Assembly: GCA_945957395.1 (NCBI GenBank)
Contig: CAMFKE010000001.1
Coordinates: forward strand, 310,001 to 374,000
Direction of reading: 5' to 3'
Source of the DNA: an uncultured Opitutia bacterium
GTDB taxonomy: Bacteria; Verrucomicrobiota; Verrucomicrobiia; Opitutales; UBA953
DNA: 64,000 bases
Under the pieces are notes generated by a model that had not been told where the DNA came from, did not search any database, and saw nothing but the letters and a program-made list of their open reading frames with translations. The translations under genes and the position numbers were made by a program. Below, one piece after another: positions 52,974 to 62,188 of this stretch (its first letter is position 1; the number at the start of each line of letters is the position of its first letter).

Positions 52974-53033
52974 TTGCAGGGTTCAGATTTCAGGATTCAG
53001 GAAGGCCTGAAGTCTGAAACCTGAACCCTGCAA
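52974..53033. repeat. 60-base hairpin of heptamers, TTCAGNN type
   Basis: Two 28-base arms (52974-53001 and 53006-53033) are complementary except for three positions, around the loop AAGG. The left arm contains TTCAGAT, TTCAGGA, TTCAGGA and the right arm TGAAGTC, TGAAACC, TGAACCC, so the stem itself is built of 7-base units. It lies 24 bases beyond the prfB stop on the minus strand and has no T-tract. Confidence 0.9.
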
Positions 53034-53057
53034 ACTCCGCGCGCGCAGGGCGCCGGC

Positions 53058-54200
53058 TTAGTCGTCGATCTTGATGTCCTTGTTGCGCTGGCGCGGGCCG
53101 CCGGCGCGCAGCCAGCCGTTGATGAACGGGTCGAGGTCGCCGTCCATGACCGCCTGGATGTTGCCGGTGTTCACGCCGGTGCGCAGGTCCTTCACCATCT
53201 GGTAAGGCTGGAAAACATAGGAGCGGATCTGGTTGCCCCAGCTCACTTCGCCCTTTTCGCCGTAGTAGCGCTCCATCTCGCTGCGACGGTCGTCCATGAG
53301 CTTTTCGTAGAGGCGCGCCTTCAGGATCTGCATGGCGACGGCGTAGTTCTGAATCTGCGAGCGTTCGCGTTGGCAGGCCACCACGATGCCGGTGGCCAGG
53401 TGGGTGAGGCGCACCGCGGAGTCCGTCTTGTTCACGTGCTGGCCGCCCTTGCCGCCGGAGCGGTAGGTGTCCTTGCGGATGTCGGCCTCGTTGATGGTCA
53501 CATCGATGTCGTCCGTCACTTCCGCGACCACGTCGATGGAGGCGAACGAGGTGTGGCGGCGCGCGTTGGCGTCGTAGGGCGAGATGCGCACGAGGCGGTG
53601 CACGCCGCGCTCGGCCTTGAGGTAGCCGTAGGCGTTGGGCCCTTCCACGCGCACGATGGCGGTGGAGATGCCGGCGCCTTCGCCGTCTTGCACGTCGTCC
53701 ACGACGAACTTGAACCCGCGGCGTTCGGCCCAGCGGAAGTACATGCGGAAGAGCAGGTCGGCCCAGTCGCACGCCTCGGTGCCGCCGGCGCCCGCCTTGA
53801 TCGTCATGATGGCGTTGTTCTTGTCCATCGGCCCGGACAGGAACGACGAGATCTCCAGCGTATCCACCTCCTCGACCAGCTTGACCGACTCGGCGTCCAG
53901 CTCGGCCAGCTCGGCGTCGGCGCCCGATTCCTCGGCGGAGACGAGCTCGGCGAGGGTCTTGGCGTCGTCAAGGCGGGCCATGTAGGCGCTGATGGGGCCC
54001 ACGATGGCCTTGTGCTGGTTGAGCTCGCCGATGACTTTCTGGGCGGCCTGCTGGCTGTTCCAGAAGTCGGGCGCGGCCATGCATTCCTCCAGCCGCAGGA
54101 TCTCTTCGCGGCGGCGGGGGATTTCCAGGAACTTGAAAAGATGACCGGCGCGGCGCTCGGCTTCGGCGAGGCGGTCGCGGGTTTCGGGCGAAATGTACAT
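53058..54200 (-). CDS. prfB: Peptide chain release factor 2
   Basis: RF2 reads UGA and UAA stop codons and triggers peptide release. The 380-residue product has the catalytic GGQ motif in [22 protein letters not shown] and the codon-recognition segment [20 protein letters not shown]. The tripeptide that is SPF in E. coli RF2 reads SPY here. The coding frame is continuous from ATG 54200 ([11 protein letters not shown]), so the autoregulatory +1 frameshift found near codon 26 in many bacteria is absent; at the equivalent place the sequence reads [14 protein letters not shown] without an in-frame stop. It is divergent from the ABC-F gene. Confidence 0.96.
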   Translation of the reverse strand: MYISPETRDRLAEAERRAGHLFKFLEIPRRREEILRLEECMAAPDFWNSQQAAQKVIGELNQHKAIVGPISAYMARLDDAKTLAELVSAEESGADAELAELDAESVKLVEEVDTLEISSFLSGPMDKNNAIMTIKAGAGGTEACDWADLLFRMYFRWAERRGFKFVVDDVQDGEGAGISTAIVRVEGPNAYGYLKAERGVHRLVRISPYDANARRHTSFASIDVVAEVTDDIDVTINEADIRKDTYRSGGKGGQHVNKTDSAVRLTHLATGIVVACQRERSQIQNYAVAMQILKARLYEKLMDDRRSEMERYYGEKGEVSWGNQIRSYVFQPYQMVKDLRTGVNTGNIQAVMDGDLDPFINGWLRAGGPRQRNKDIKIDD

Positions 54201-54322
54201 GCGGCGCGCAGTGAGGGGTTTGCGCGCTTCGGTGCAAACGGAAAAGGCCGCCCGCCGCCCCGCCGCGCGAAACCCGGCCGATGGGGCTCGCCTTCCGCGC
54301 GCGGGGCGTCACCGACGCGCGC

Positions 54323-55954
<1,632 letters not shown>

Positions 55955-56025
55955 CGTCCGTATCCTGTTTTTAACCACCCGGTCTTGCGCTGTACTTTCC
56001 CCGATTATCCCATTTCCTCGCAACG

Positions 56026-56376
56026 ATGAACAACCCTCCCAAGTGCCCGGCCTGCGGCTCCGAATACGCCTACGCCGACGGCGACAACTTCGTCTGCCCC
56101 GACTGCGGCCACGAGTGGTCCAAGCACGCCGCCGCCGCTCCGGCCGCGGAGGAGGACGGCCCGAGCGTGGTCAGGGACGCCAACGGCAACATCCTGCAGG
56201 ACGGCGACTCGGTCGTGTTGATCAAGGACCTGAAGCTCAAGGGGGCGGCCAACACGCTCAAGAGCGGCACGAAGGTGAAGAACATCCGGCTCGTGGACGG
56301 CGACCACAACATCGACTGCAAGGTCGACGGCATCGGCGCCATCGGGCTGAAGTCGGAGTTCGTTCGCAAGGCCTGA
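56026..56376 (+). CDS. Zinc-ribbon YjdM/PhnA-family protein
   Basis: The 116-residue protein has an N-terminal zinc ribbon ([26 protein letters not shown], two C-x-x-C knuckles) followed by an Ala-rich linker and the compact beta domain [69 protein letters not shown]. This matches YjdM/PhnA. Despite its old name it is not established as a phosphonate enzyme. The start at 56026 is preceded by CCCATTTCCTCGCAACG. It lies 72 bases after the ABC-F gene and is convergent with hrpA. Confidence 0.92.
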   Translation: MNNPPKCPACGSEYAYADGDNFVCPDCGHEWSKHAAAAPAAEEDGPSVVRDANGNILQDGDSVVLIKDLKLKGAANTLKSGTKVKNIRLVDGDHNIDCKVDGIGAIGLKSEFVRKA

Positions 56377-56406
56377 GTCGGGCGCGCCCGGGGGGCGCGC
56401 ACCGAA

Positions 56407-59400
56407 CTACTTCAGACCGAAGAGCTTGTTCACCTCGGCGATGTGAGCGTCGAGGATGGCCGGGGACACCTTGCCTTCGGTGCCCACCTCGGGCGCGAAG
56501 ACGCTGATGCGCAGCTCCTCCAGCAGCCGGCGGAACTCGGCCAGCGCGGCGCGCTGCTCGGGCGTGGCGGCCTTCAGCTTCGCGAACGCCTCGGCCTTCG
56601 CCAGGTACGGCTTCAGCTTCAGCGCCTTTTCGGCGTCCTTGAAGGGCGAGCCCATGTGGCGCTCGCGACGCAGCAGGCGCCCGCGCAGCCAGCGCAGCAG
56701 GCGCGGGAATTCGGCGTAGTCGCGCGTCTCCAAAAAGTCCTTGGGCAGGAAGGTGAGCATGTCGGAGGCCGCGCCCGGATACGCCTTTTCGCCCGAGGTC
56801 AGCAGCAGGTCGCGCTGTTCGAGGAGGGTGCGCAGCGTCTTGATGTATGCGGCGACGAGCCCGGGCACCTTGGCGCGCGCCCGTCGCAGGCGTTCCTCCC
56901 AGGCGGGCTTGGTGAGCGGCAGCAGCGGCGGGGCGTCGGCGAGCAGCAGGTGCCGGCGCAACTGGCCCTTGGCGCCGGCGAGCAACTGGTCGCCCGTGCC
57001 CAGCGTGAGCCACAGCAGGTGCAGCGACTTGAGATCCTTCGACAGCGCGTAGTCGATGCCGGAGAGCTCCGAGCGCAGCGCCGTCTCGGCCAGCGCGATG
57101 AGGCCGGTCGCCGTAGCGTCCTCGGCCTCGCCTCGGCTGCGGAAGAGGCGCAGGTGCGTGCCGTCCTTGTCGCGGGAAAGTCCGGGCCAGGCGAAGATGG
57201 GCGCGCCTGCGGCCGTGCCGGCCGGGAAGGCCTCGGGCAGGTCGGGGAAGGTCCATTCGCGCAGCCCGCTCACCTCGTGTTGCGCGCGCAACTGCGAGAA
57301 CAGGTCGGCCGGTGGCGTTTGCGTGGGGCGCTCGCCGGCGCGTGCCGCTGGCGCAGCGGAATCCGCGGCACGCGTAAGCGCGCGGCCTGCGGGAGCCACC
57401 GCGCTCGTCGGCAGTGACTTCTGTTTCTCCAGCGCCACCTGCCAGGCGTCGCGCAGCGAGCCCAGGTCGCGCGAGGCGCCGGCGGATTTGCCGGCGAAGT
57501 CGGCGAGCTCCAGGCGCGGGATGAGCCGCTCGGGCACATCGGCCGAGGCCAGGTCGCGCGGGAAGATGACGACGCCCCAGCGCCGGCGCACCTCGCCGGC
57601 CAGCCAGTCTTCAATCTTCTTTTGGGAATCCGGCTGCAGGTCCGCGAGCAGCTCCTTCACCTTGTCGGCGATGGGGTGCAGCGCGATGCGCGCCTCCTTG
57701 GGCGCTCGCCGCAGCATGAGCTCCACGCGCTCGGGCAGGTAGCCCGGCACGAGCCAGTCGAGGAAACCCGGCGGCAGCGACGAGTACAGCTCGGCCGGCA
57801 GGCGCAGCGTGACGCCGTCGTCCTCGCCGCCGGGAGCCTGGCGGTAGGTGAGCGCGAACTCCTGCGAGCCGATCTGCACGGAGGACGGGAAGGCCGCGGC
57901 CTCGCCGAGGTTCTCGACGCCCAGGTCGCGCTCGGTGAGGTGCAGCAGGCGCGACTCCGCCGTGCGGTGGTCGCGGCAGAACCGGCGCAGGTCGCCCGTG
58001 CTGCCCACCGCGGTGAGCCGTTCGGCGTAAAAGGTGGTGAGGCGCTCGTCGATGGCGGCGGCCGAGAACTTGCGCAGGCGCATGAGCCGGTCCTCCACAT
58101 TCGCGAGCACATCGCGGTTGTGGTCGAGGAACTCGAAGTGCTCGTTCACCTCGTCCGGCACGAGGGCGTTGCGGATGAACATGTCCGTGGCCGCCACGGG
58201 GTCGAACTGCGCGTAGCCGACGGCGCGCGTGGCGACCTCCAACCCGTAAAGGCGTGTGCGCTCCTTGATTACCGCGCGGCAGCCGGCTTCGTCCCAGAAG
58301 GGCTCGGTGTGCGAGGTGACGAGCAGGTGCTTGCCCAGGTCGAGAATCCACGAGGGGTTCACGCGCGCCACGGTGCGCGCGAACAGCCGGCTGGTCTCCA
58401 TCCACCCGGCGCACACCGTCCACTCCGGCAGCTTCGGCGCCTTGTCCGGCGCGGGGTCGCCCGGCTTGCGCCGCAACCGCGCGATCTCGGCGCCGCGGCG
58501 GCCCTTGGCGAGCGAGCTGCCCGGGAAGAGCGCGGCCTTGCGGCTGTGCGTGGCGTTGTACACGCCGTCCTTGTCCAGGTGCGCGACATTGCCGAGCAGA
58601 CCGGCGAGGATGGAGCGGTGGATGGGGTCGTAGCCGGCGCGCGAGACGCGGTTTTCAAGGTGCGAGGTGCGAGGTGTGAGGTGCGAGGATGAGTCGCCGG
58701 AATCCCTTCCTCGAACCTCCGACCTCGCGCCTCGCTCCTCGAGTTCGTCCATCGCGCGTTCGAGCTGCGAGTGCAGGTCGCGCCACTCCTGCATGCGCAG
58801 GAAGTTGAGGAAGTGCGATTTGCAGAACTTGCGCAGCTTGCCCAGCGAGAGGTTCTCGCACTCGTCGTGGTAGGCGTCCCAGATGTTGAGCAGCGTGAGG
58901 AAGTCGGATTCCGGATGCAGGAACGGCTTGTGCATCATGTCGGCCTGACCCGGGTTTTCCTGCGGGCGCTCGCGCGGGTCCATGATGCTCAGTCCAGCGG
59001 CGATCACCAGGGCCTCGCGCAGGCATTGCTCGCGCCGCGCCTGAAGCAGGATGCGCGCGAGCGTGGGGTCCACGGGCAGCCGGGCCATCTCGCGGCCCAG
59101 CGGCGTGAGCCGGTGCTCCTCGTCGATGGCGCCGAGCTCGTGCAGCTGCACGAAGCCGGCTTTGATGGTGCGCTCCTGCGGCGGGTTGAGGAACGGGAAC
59201 TCGCGGATGTCGCCCAGCCGGAACGCCAGCATGCGCAGGATGACCCCCGCGAGGTTGCTGCGCAGGATCTCCGGCTCGGTCTGCACCGGGCGCTTGTTGA
59301 AGTCGTCCTCCGAATACAGGCGGAAGCACACGCCTTCGGCCACGCGGCCGCAGCGGCCCTTGCGCTGGTTGGCGGCGGATTGGGAAACGGGCTCGACCGG

Positions 59401-60387
59401 CAGGCGCTGCGTGCGCGTCTGCGGGCTGTGGCGCGACACGCGCGCCAGTCCGGAGTCGATGACGAACCGGATGCCGGGGATGGTCAGCGAGGTCTCCGCG
59501 ACATTCGTGGAGACGACGATCTTGCGGTGGCGCGACGGCGCGAAGATGCGCTGCTGGTCGGCGGCGGACAACCGCCCGAACAGCGGCAGCACCTCGGCGG
59601 GCTTGGGCCCGTGCTTCTCGAGCAGCGCGCAGGTCTCACGGATGTCGCGCTCCGTGGGCATGAAGATGAGGATGTCGCCGCGGTCGCCGGTCGCCGCGAT
59701 GTCGCGCGCCGTCTGCGCGGCCGCCTCGGTGAAGCTGACATCGCCGGCCTCCTCGCGGATCTCGTCGAGCGGGCGCCACACGACCTCCACCGGGTAGGTG
59801 CGGCCGGATACCCGGATGACCGGCGCGCCCGGGAAGGCCTCCGAGAAGGCTTCCAGGTCGAGCGTGGCGGAGGTGATGATGAGGCGCAGGTCGGGCCGCT
59901 TCTCGCGAATCCGGCGGAAGTGCCCGATCAGGAAATCCATGTTCAGCGAGCGCTCGTGCGCCTCGTCGAGCATGACGGCCGAGTAGCGCCGCAGGAGCGG
60001 GTCGTGCTGGATCTCGTTCAGCAGGATGCCGTCCGTCATCACCTTGATGCGCGTCTCGTCGCGCGAGCGGTCGCTGAAACGGATCTGGCAGCCGACATAG
60101 CCGCCCCATTCCGTCTTCATCTCCTCGGCGATGCGGCGCGACACGGCCAGCGCGGCCACGCGGCGCGGCTGGGTGACCGCCACGCGCCCGGTGTCGGCGA
60201 ATCCGGCCTCCACCAGCATCTTGGGCAGCTGCGTGGTTTTGCCCGAGCCGGTCTCGCCGGCCAGGATGAGGGTGTTGTGCTCGCGCAGGGCGCGCACGAT
60301 GTCCTCGCGACGCGCGGACACGGGCAGCTCCTCCGGATACTCCAGGGAGGGCCGGGGAACGGGCGCGGATGGCGGGGGCGTGGACAT
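56407..60387 (-). CDS. hrpA: ATP-dependent RNA helicase HrpA (DEAH box) with repeat insertion
   Basis: HrpA is a large DEAH-box RNA helicase. The 1326-residue product has Walker A ILAGETGSGKTTQLPKM, DEAH in VMLDEAHERSLNMDFL, SAT in LIITSATLDLEAF, FMPTERDIRETCALLEKHG and the QRKGRCGR motif VI (AANQRKGRCGRVAEGVCF), then a winged-helix and HA2 part, an OB-fold and the long C-terminal DUF3418 region (ALVPDEVNEHFEFLDHNRDVLANVEDRLMRLRKFS...). Near residue 560, between DELEE and NRVSRAGYDP, about 27 residues (RGARSEVRGRD...SHLTPRTSHLE) are encoded by two opposed heptamer arrays at 58658-58739, keeping the frame open. The start at 60387 (MSTPPPSAPVPRP) fits the E. coli length; longer starts do not match the family. 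Confidence 0.94.
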   Translation of the reverse strand: MSTPPPSAPVPRPSLEYPEELPVSARREDIVRALREHNTLILAGETGSGKTTQLPKMLVEAGFADTGRVAVTQPRRVAALAVSRRIAEEMKTEWGGYVGCQIRFSDRSRDETRIKVMTDGILLNEIQHDPLLRRYSAVMLDEAHERSLNMDFLIGHFRRIREKRPDLRLIITSATLDLEAFSEAFPGAPVIRVSGRTYPVEVVWRPLDEIREEAGDVSFTEAAAQTARDIAATGDRGDILIFMPTERDIRETCALLEKHGPKPAEVLPLFGRLSAADQQRIFAPSRHRKIVVSTNVAETSLTIPGIRFVIDSGLARVSRHSPQTRTQRLPVEPVSQSAANQRKGRCGRVAEGVCFRLYSEDDFNKRPVQTEPEILRSNLAGVILRMLAFRLGDIREFPFLNPPQERTIKAGFVQLHELGAIDEEHRLTPLGREMARLPVDPTLARILLQARREQCLREALVIAAGLSIMDPRERPQENPGQADMMHKPFLHPESDFLTLLNIWDAYHDECENLSLGKLRKFCKSHFLNFLRMQEWRDLHSQLERAMDELEERGARSEVRGRDSGDSSSHLTPRTSHLENRVSRAGYDPIHRSILAGLLGNVAHLDKDGVYNATHSRKAALFPGSSLAKGRRGAEIARLRRKPGDPAPDKAPKLPEWTVCAGWMETSRLFARTVARVNPSWILDLGKHLLVTSHTEPFWDEAGCRAVIKERTRLYGLEVATRAVGYAQFDPVAATDMFIRNALVPDEVNEHFEFLDHNRDVLANVEDRLMRLRKFSAAAIDERLTTFYAERLTAVGSTGDLRRFCRDHRTAESRLLHLTERDLGVENLGEAAAFPSSVQIGSQEFALTYRQAPGGEDDGVTLRLPAELYSSLPPGFLDWLVPGYLPERVELMLRRAPKEARIALHPIADKVKELLADLQPDSQKKIEDWLAGEVRRRWGVVIFPRDLASADVPERLIPRLELADFAGKSAGASRDLGSLRDAWQVALEKQKSLPTSAVAPAGRALTRAADSAAPAARAGERPTQTPPADLFSQLRAQHEVSGLREWTFPDLPEAFPAGTAAGAPIFAWPGLSRDKDGTHLRLFRSRGEAEDATATGLIALAETALRSELSGIDYALSKDLKSLHLLWLTLGTGDQLLAGAKGQLRRHLLLADAPPLLPLTKPAWEERLRRARAKVPGLVAAYIKTLRTLLEQRDLLLTSGEKAYPGAASDMLTFLPKDFLETRDYAEFPRLLRWLRGRLLRRERHMGSPFKDAEKALKLKPYLAKAEAFAKLKAATPEQRAALAEFRRLLEELRISVFAPEVGTEGKVSPAILDAHIAEVNKLFGLK
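58658..58739. repeat. In-gene heptamer inverted repeat inside hrpA
   Basis: On the plus strand, positions 58658-58692 are five 7-base units of the form AGGNNNG (AGGTGCG, AGGTGCG, AGGTGTG, AGGTGCG, AGGATGA). After 12 bases, 58705-58739 are five units of the form CNNNCCT (CCTTCCT, CGAACCT, CCGACCT, CGCGCCT, CGCTCCT), the reverse complement of the first class. The hrpA reading frame runs through the whole element. Confidence 0.88.
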
Positions 60388-60409
60388 AGGCGAACGCGGG
60401 AAATGGCGA

Positions 60410-60434
60410 CGCCTCCGCCAAAAGCGAGCCCGAG
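60410..60434. repeat. 25-base direct repeat, copy 1
   Basis: A 25-base string beginning CGCCTCCGCCAAAA and ending GAGCCCGAG is identical to 61447-61471. It is found just before the hrpA start on the minus strand and on the upstream side of the first lipoprotein gene. Confidence 0.95.
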
Positions 60435-60492
60435 CATGCGGGTGGGCGAACAGTCGGCTTGCTGGACGGACGCCGGGCGACACAAGGGCCGC

Positions 60493-61023
60493 ATGATCAG
60501 AGTATCGCCCCTCATGCTCTCCGTGCTGCTGACACCGGTACTCGGAGGCTGTTTCAATTTCGCGAACGAGACCGCTCCGCCCCATGCCGCCGCCGCGGTC
60601 GCCTGGTACTCCGGTGAAGATGTGAACCCGGATCCCATGGCCAACGCGCGCTTCAACTTTTTCGACCTTGAGGACATGGCGAAGTCGCTTGTGGCGGGCG
60701 CAAACGAGAAGGGGGTCAAGCCCGTCTCCTTCACGCGAAGCGACGCCGACAGCCACCTCGTGTACCACCTCGGCAAGCAGGTGGAATTGCTCCCGGGAGA
60801 AGGCGCCGCGCTGGAACGCTCGGGAAAGCGTCCATGGAAGAAAGCGTTCCCGGGAGGGCTCGCCTACGCGCCGAAAGGCGACGGGCCCATACGGCTTGTT
60901 TTCAAGGACGCTCATGGGTTTCTCGCCCGCATGCCCGGGGCCGATGGAGGAACCTTGCTGGTCGTGACCATCCACGAAAGCGGCGACGACACGCTGCGCC
61001 GCGAAGCCGAATCCATCCGCTGA
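60493..61023 (+). CDS. Putative lipoprotein, 176 residues
   Basis: The protein starts at ATG 60493 with a short lipoprotein signal (MIRVSPLMLSVLLTPVLGGC, lipobox LGGC), confirmed by AAGGG five bases before the start. The mature part (NFANETAPPHAAAAVAWYSGEDVNPDPMANARFNFFDLEDMAKSLVAGANEKG...) has no recognised domain. It contains KQVELLPGEGAALERSGKRPWKKAFPGGLAYAPKGDGPIRLVFKDAHG, suggestive of a small beta-rich domain. The second lipoprotein gene follows after ten bases. The pair is bracketed by the 25-base direct repeats and lies opposite to the strand of hrpA and the greA-like gene. Confidence 0.8.
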   Translation: MIRVSPLMLSVLLTPVLGGCFNFANETAPPHAAAAVAWYSGEDVNPDPMANARFNFFDLEDMAKSLVAGANEKGVKPVSFTRSDADSHLVYHLGKQVELLPGEGAALERSGKRPWKKAFPGGLAYAPKGDGPIRLVFKDAHGFLARMPGADGGTLLVVTIHESGDDTLRREAESIR

Positions 61024-61033
61024 ATCCCCACCC

Positions 61034-61444
61034 ATGAGTCCCCTCCGCACGCCGGTGTCGCTGGCCGCGCTTCTCGCGCTCGCCGGATGTTCCTCCCCGT
61101 CACCCGAGACCATCGATTTCGGCGATGAAATGGTCTCGCGCGCCAAGCCGGCCAAGCGCCCTGCGTCGGCTGAAATGGCCGCGTTGTCGCTCACCCATAG
61201 GACCGAAAGCATCCGGGGCTTCACGCTCCTGAACATCGGCTACGAGCGATACAGGACCGGAGTCTTCGCCGCGCCGAACGGGAAGCCTTTCACCGACGAA
61301 AAGGGAAGGCGCGTGGTGACCCTCGACTTCACCACCGCCGGCTATCACCGGTACGCATTCCTCTTTGGCAGCACCACATCCCATGCGGGGCTGCAGACGC
61401 GCCCGGTTCGGGTCGTGCTCGACTCTTCGAGTCCCGCGCGTTGA
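61034..61444 (+). CDS. Putative lipoprotein, 136 residues
   Basis: The protein has a lipoprotein signal (MSPLRTPVSLAALLALAGC, lipobox LAGC) and a 117-residue mature part with no recognised domain: PETIDFGDEMVSRAKPAKRPASAEMAALSL, then GFTLLNIGYERYRTGVFAAPNGKPFTDEKGRRVVTLDFTTAGYHRYAFLFGSTTSHAGLQTRPVRVVLD. It may be a small beta-sandwich. It starts ten bases after the previous lipoprotein and is probably in the same transcript. It ends three bases before the second 25-base repeat. Confidence 0.8.
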   Translation: MSPLRTPVSLAALLALAGCSSPSPETIDFGDEMVSRAKPAKRPASAEMAALSLTHRTESIRGFTLLNIGYERYRTGVFAAPNGKPFTDEKGRRVVTLDFTTAGYHRYAFLFGSTTSHAGLQTRPVRVVLDSSSPAR

Positions 61445-61446
61445 GC

Positions 61447-61471
61447 CGCCTCCGCCAAAAGCGAGCCCGAG
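61447..61471. repeat. 25-base direct repeat, copy 2
   Basis: Identical to 60410-60434. It touches the stop codon of the greA-like gene (minus strand, stop at 61472-61474), so on that strand the repeat is the first sequence after the gene. Confidence 0.95.
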
Positions 61472-61963
61472 TCACTCCACCGCGAGCACGCGCCAGGCCG
61501 GGCGGCCCGGGTGCGCGGCGACGGTGTCGCCGGCGCGACGGCCGGCGAGCTTGCGCCCGAGGGGGGAGGCTGGCGTGAGCAGGGTGATGGTTCGCCCCTC
61601 GTGCGGCACCTCGGCGCCTCCGGCCGCCGGGCACAGGAAGTAGGCGAGGGGGCCGTCGGGAGTCTCGAGCGTGACGAGCGAGCCGAGCGCGGCGGGCCCG
61701 CCGGTCGGGGGCGGCGCGGCGGCGAAGGCCAGGAGGTCGCGCAGCGATTCCTGCAACTCGGTCACGCGGCGGGCCTGTCCGCGCGCCAGGTACGAGGCCT
61801 CCAGGGCGCGCGTGTCGTACTTGTTCTCCGCCTTGCTGTCCGGGTCGGTCGCGGCGTCCGACGCGGCGCGCGCCTCGCGCACGGCCGCATCCAGTTCGGC
61901 TTCAAGCGTTTCGACGATGGCGCGCAGCAACCCGGTCTTGTTCATCCGGTCCACCTTGGGCAT
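61472..61963 (-). CDS. GreA/GreB-like transcription elongation factor paralogue
   Basis: The 163-residue protein has an N-terminal coiled coil (KTGLLRAIVETLEAELDAAVREARAASDAATDPDSKAENKYDTRALEASYLARGQARRVTELQESL) and a C-terminal FKBP-like domain (ALGSLVTLETPDGPLAYFLCP...ITLLTPASPLGRKLAGRRAGDTVAA). In GreA the coil tip carries D-x-x-E for RNA cleavage in RNA polymerase; here the equivalent loop reads ATDPDSKAENKYDTR, which keeps acidic residues in a different spacing, so it may be a GreAB-type factor or a competing regulator. The start at 61963 or 61945 is uncertain by six codons. It precedes hrpA on the minus strand, separated by the lipoprotein module. Confidence 0.82.
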   Translation of the reverse strand: MPKVDRMNKTGLLRAIVETLEAELDAAVREARAASDAATDPDSKAENKYDTRALEASYLARGQARRVTELQESLRDLLAFAAAPPPTGGPAALGSLVTLETPDGPLAYFLCPAAGGAEVPHEGRTITLLTPASPLGRKLAGRRAGDTVAAHPGRPAWRVLAVE

Positions 61964-62104
61964 CGCGCGGCGTTCGCCAAGCGCCCAACCGGGCCTTTGT
62001 GCGCTTTCCGCAGGGCCCCGTTTGCCGGGCATTTTCGAACCTCAGCGGCTCTCCTCGGCGCGTTTCCTGCCGCCGGTCATGCTCGTCCGGTGTCGATGTT
62101 TACT

Positions 62105-62145
62105 GGTTTTTTGGTTAAATGGAAAATGAGACACAAATTTAATTG
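62105..62145 (+). promoter_or_regulatory. AT-rich island upstream of the TonB receptor
   Basis: In a window of about 70 percent GC, this 40-base patch is mostly A and T. It includes TTGGTT (62111), then AAAATGAGACACAAATTTAA, with TTAAAT (62115-62120) and ATTTAA (62137-62142) as inverted repeat ends. A promoter and a Fur-type operator are likely but no full consensus is met. Confidence 0.4.
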
Positions 62146-62188
62146 CCGGGCGCTGCGGGCTTTGTCTTAACGCCGGCCTTTCCTGAAA

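Noticed and set aside
54122-54200. Programmed +1 frameshift in prfB
   Set aside because: The frame is open from ATG 54200 through the region where other bacteria have the in-frame UGA, so no shift is needed.
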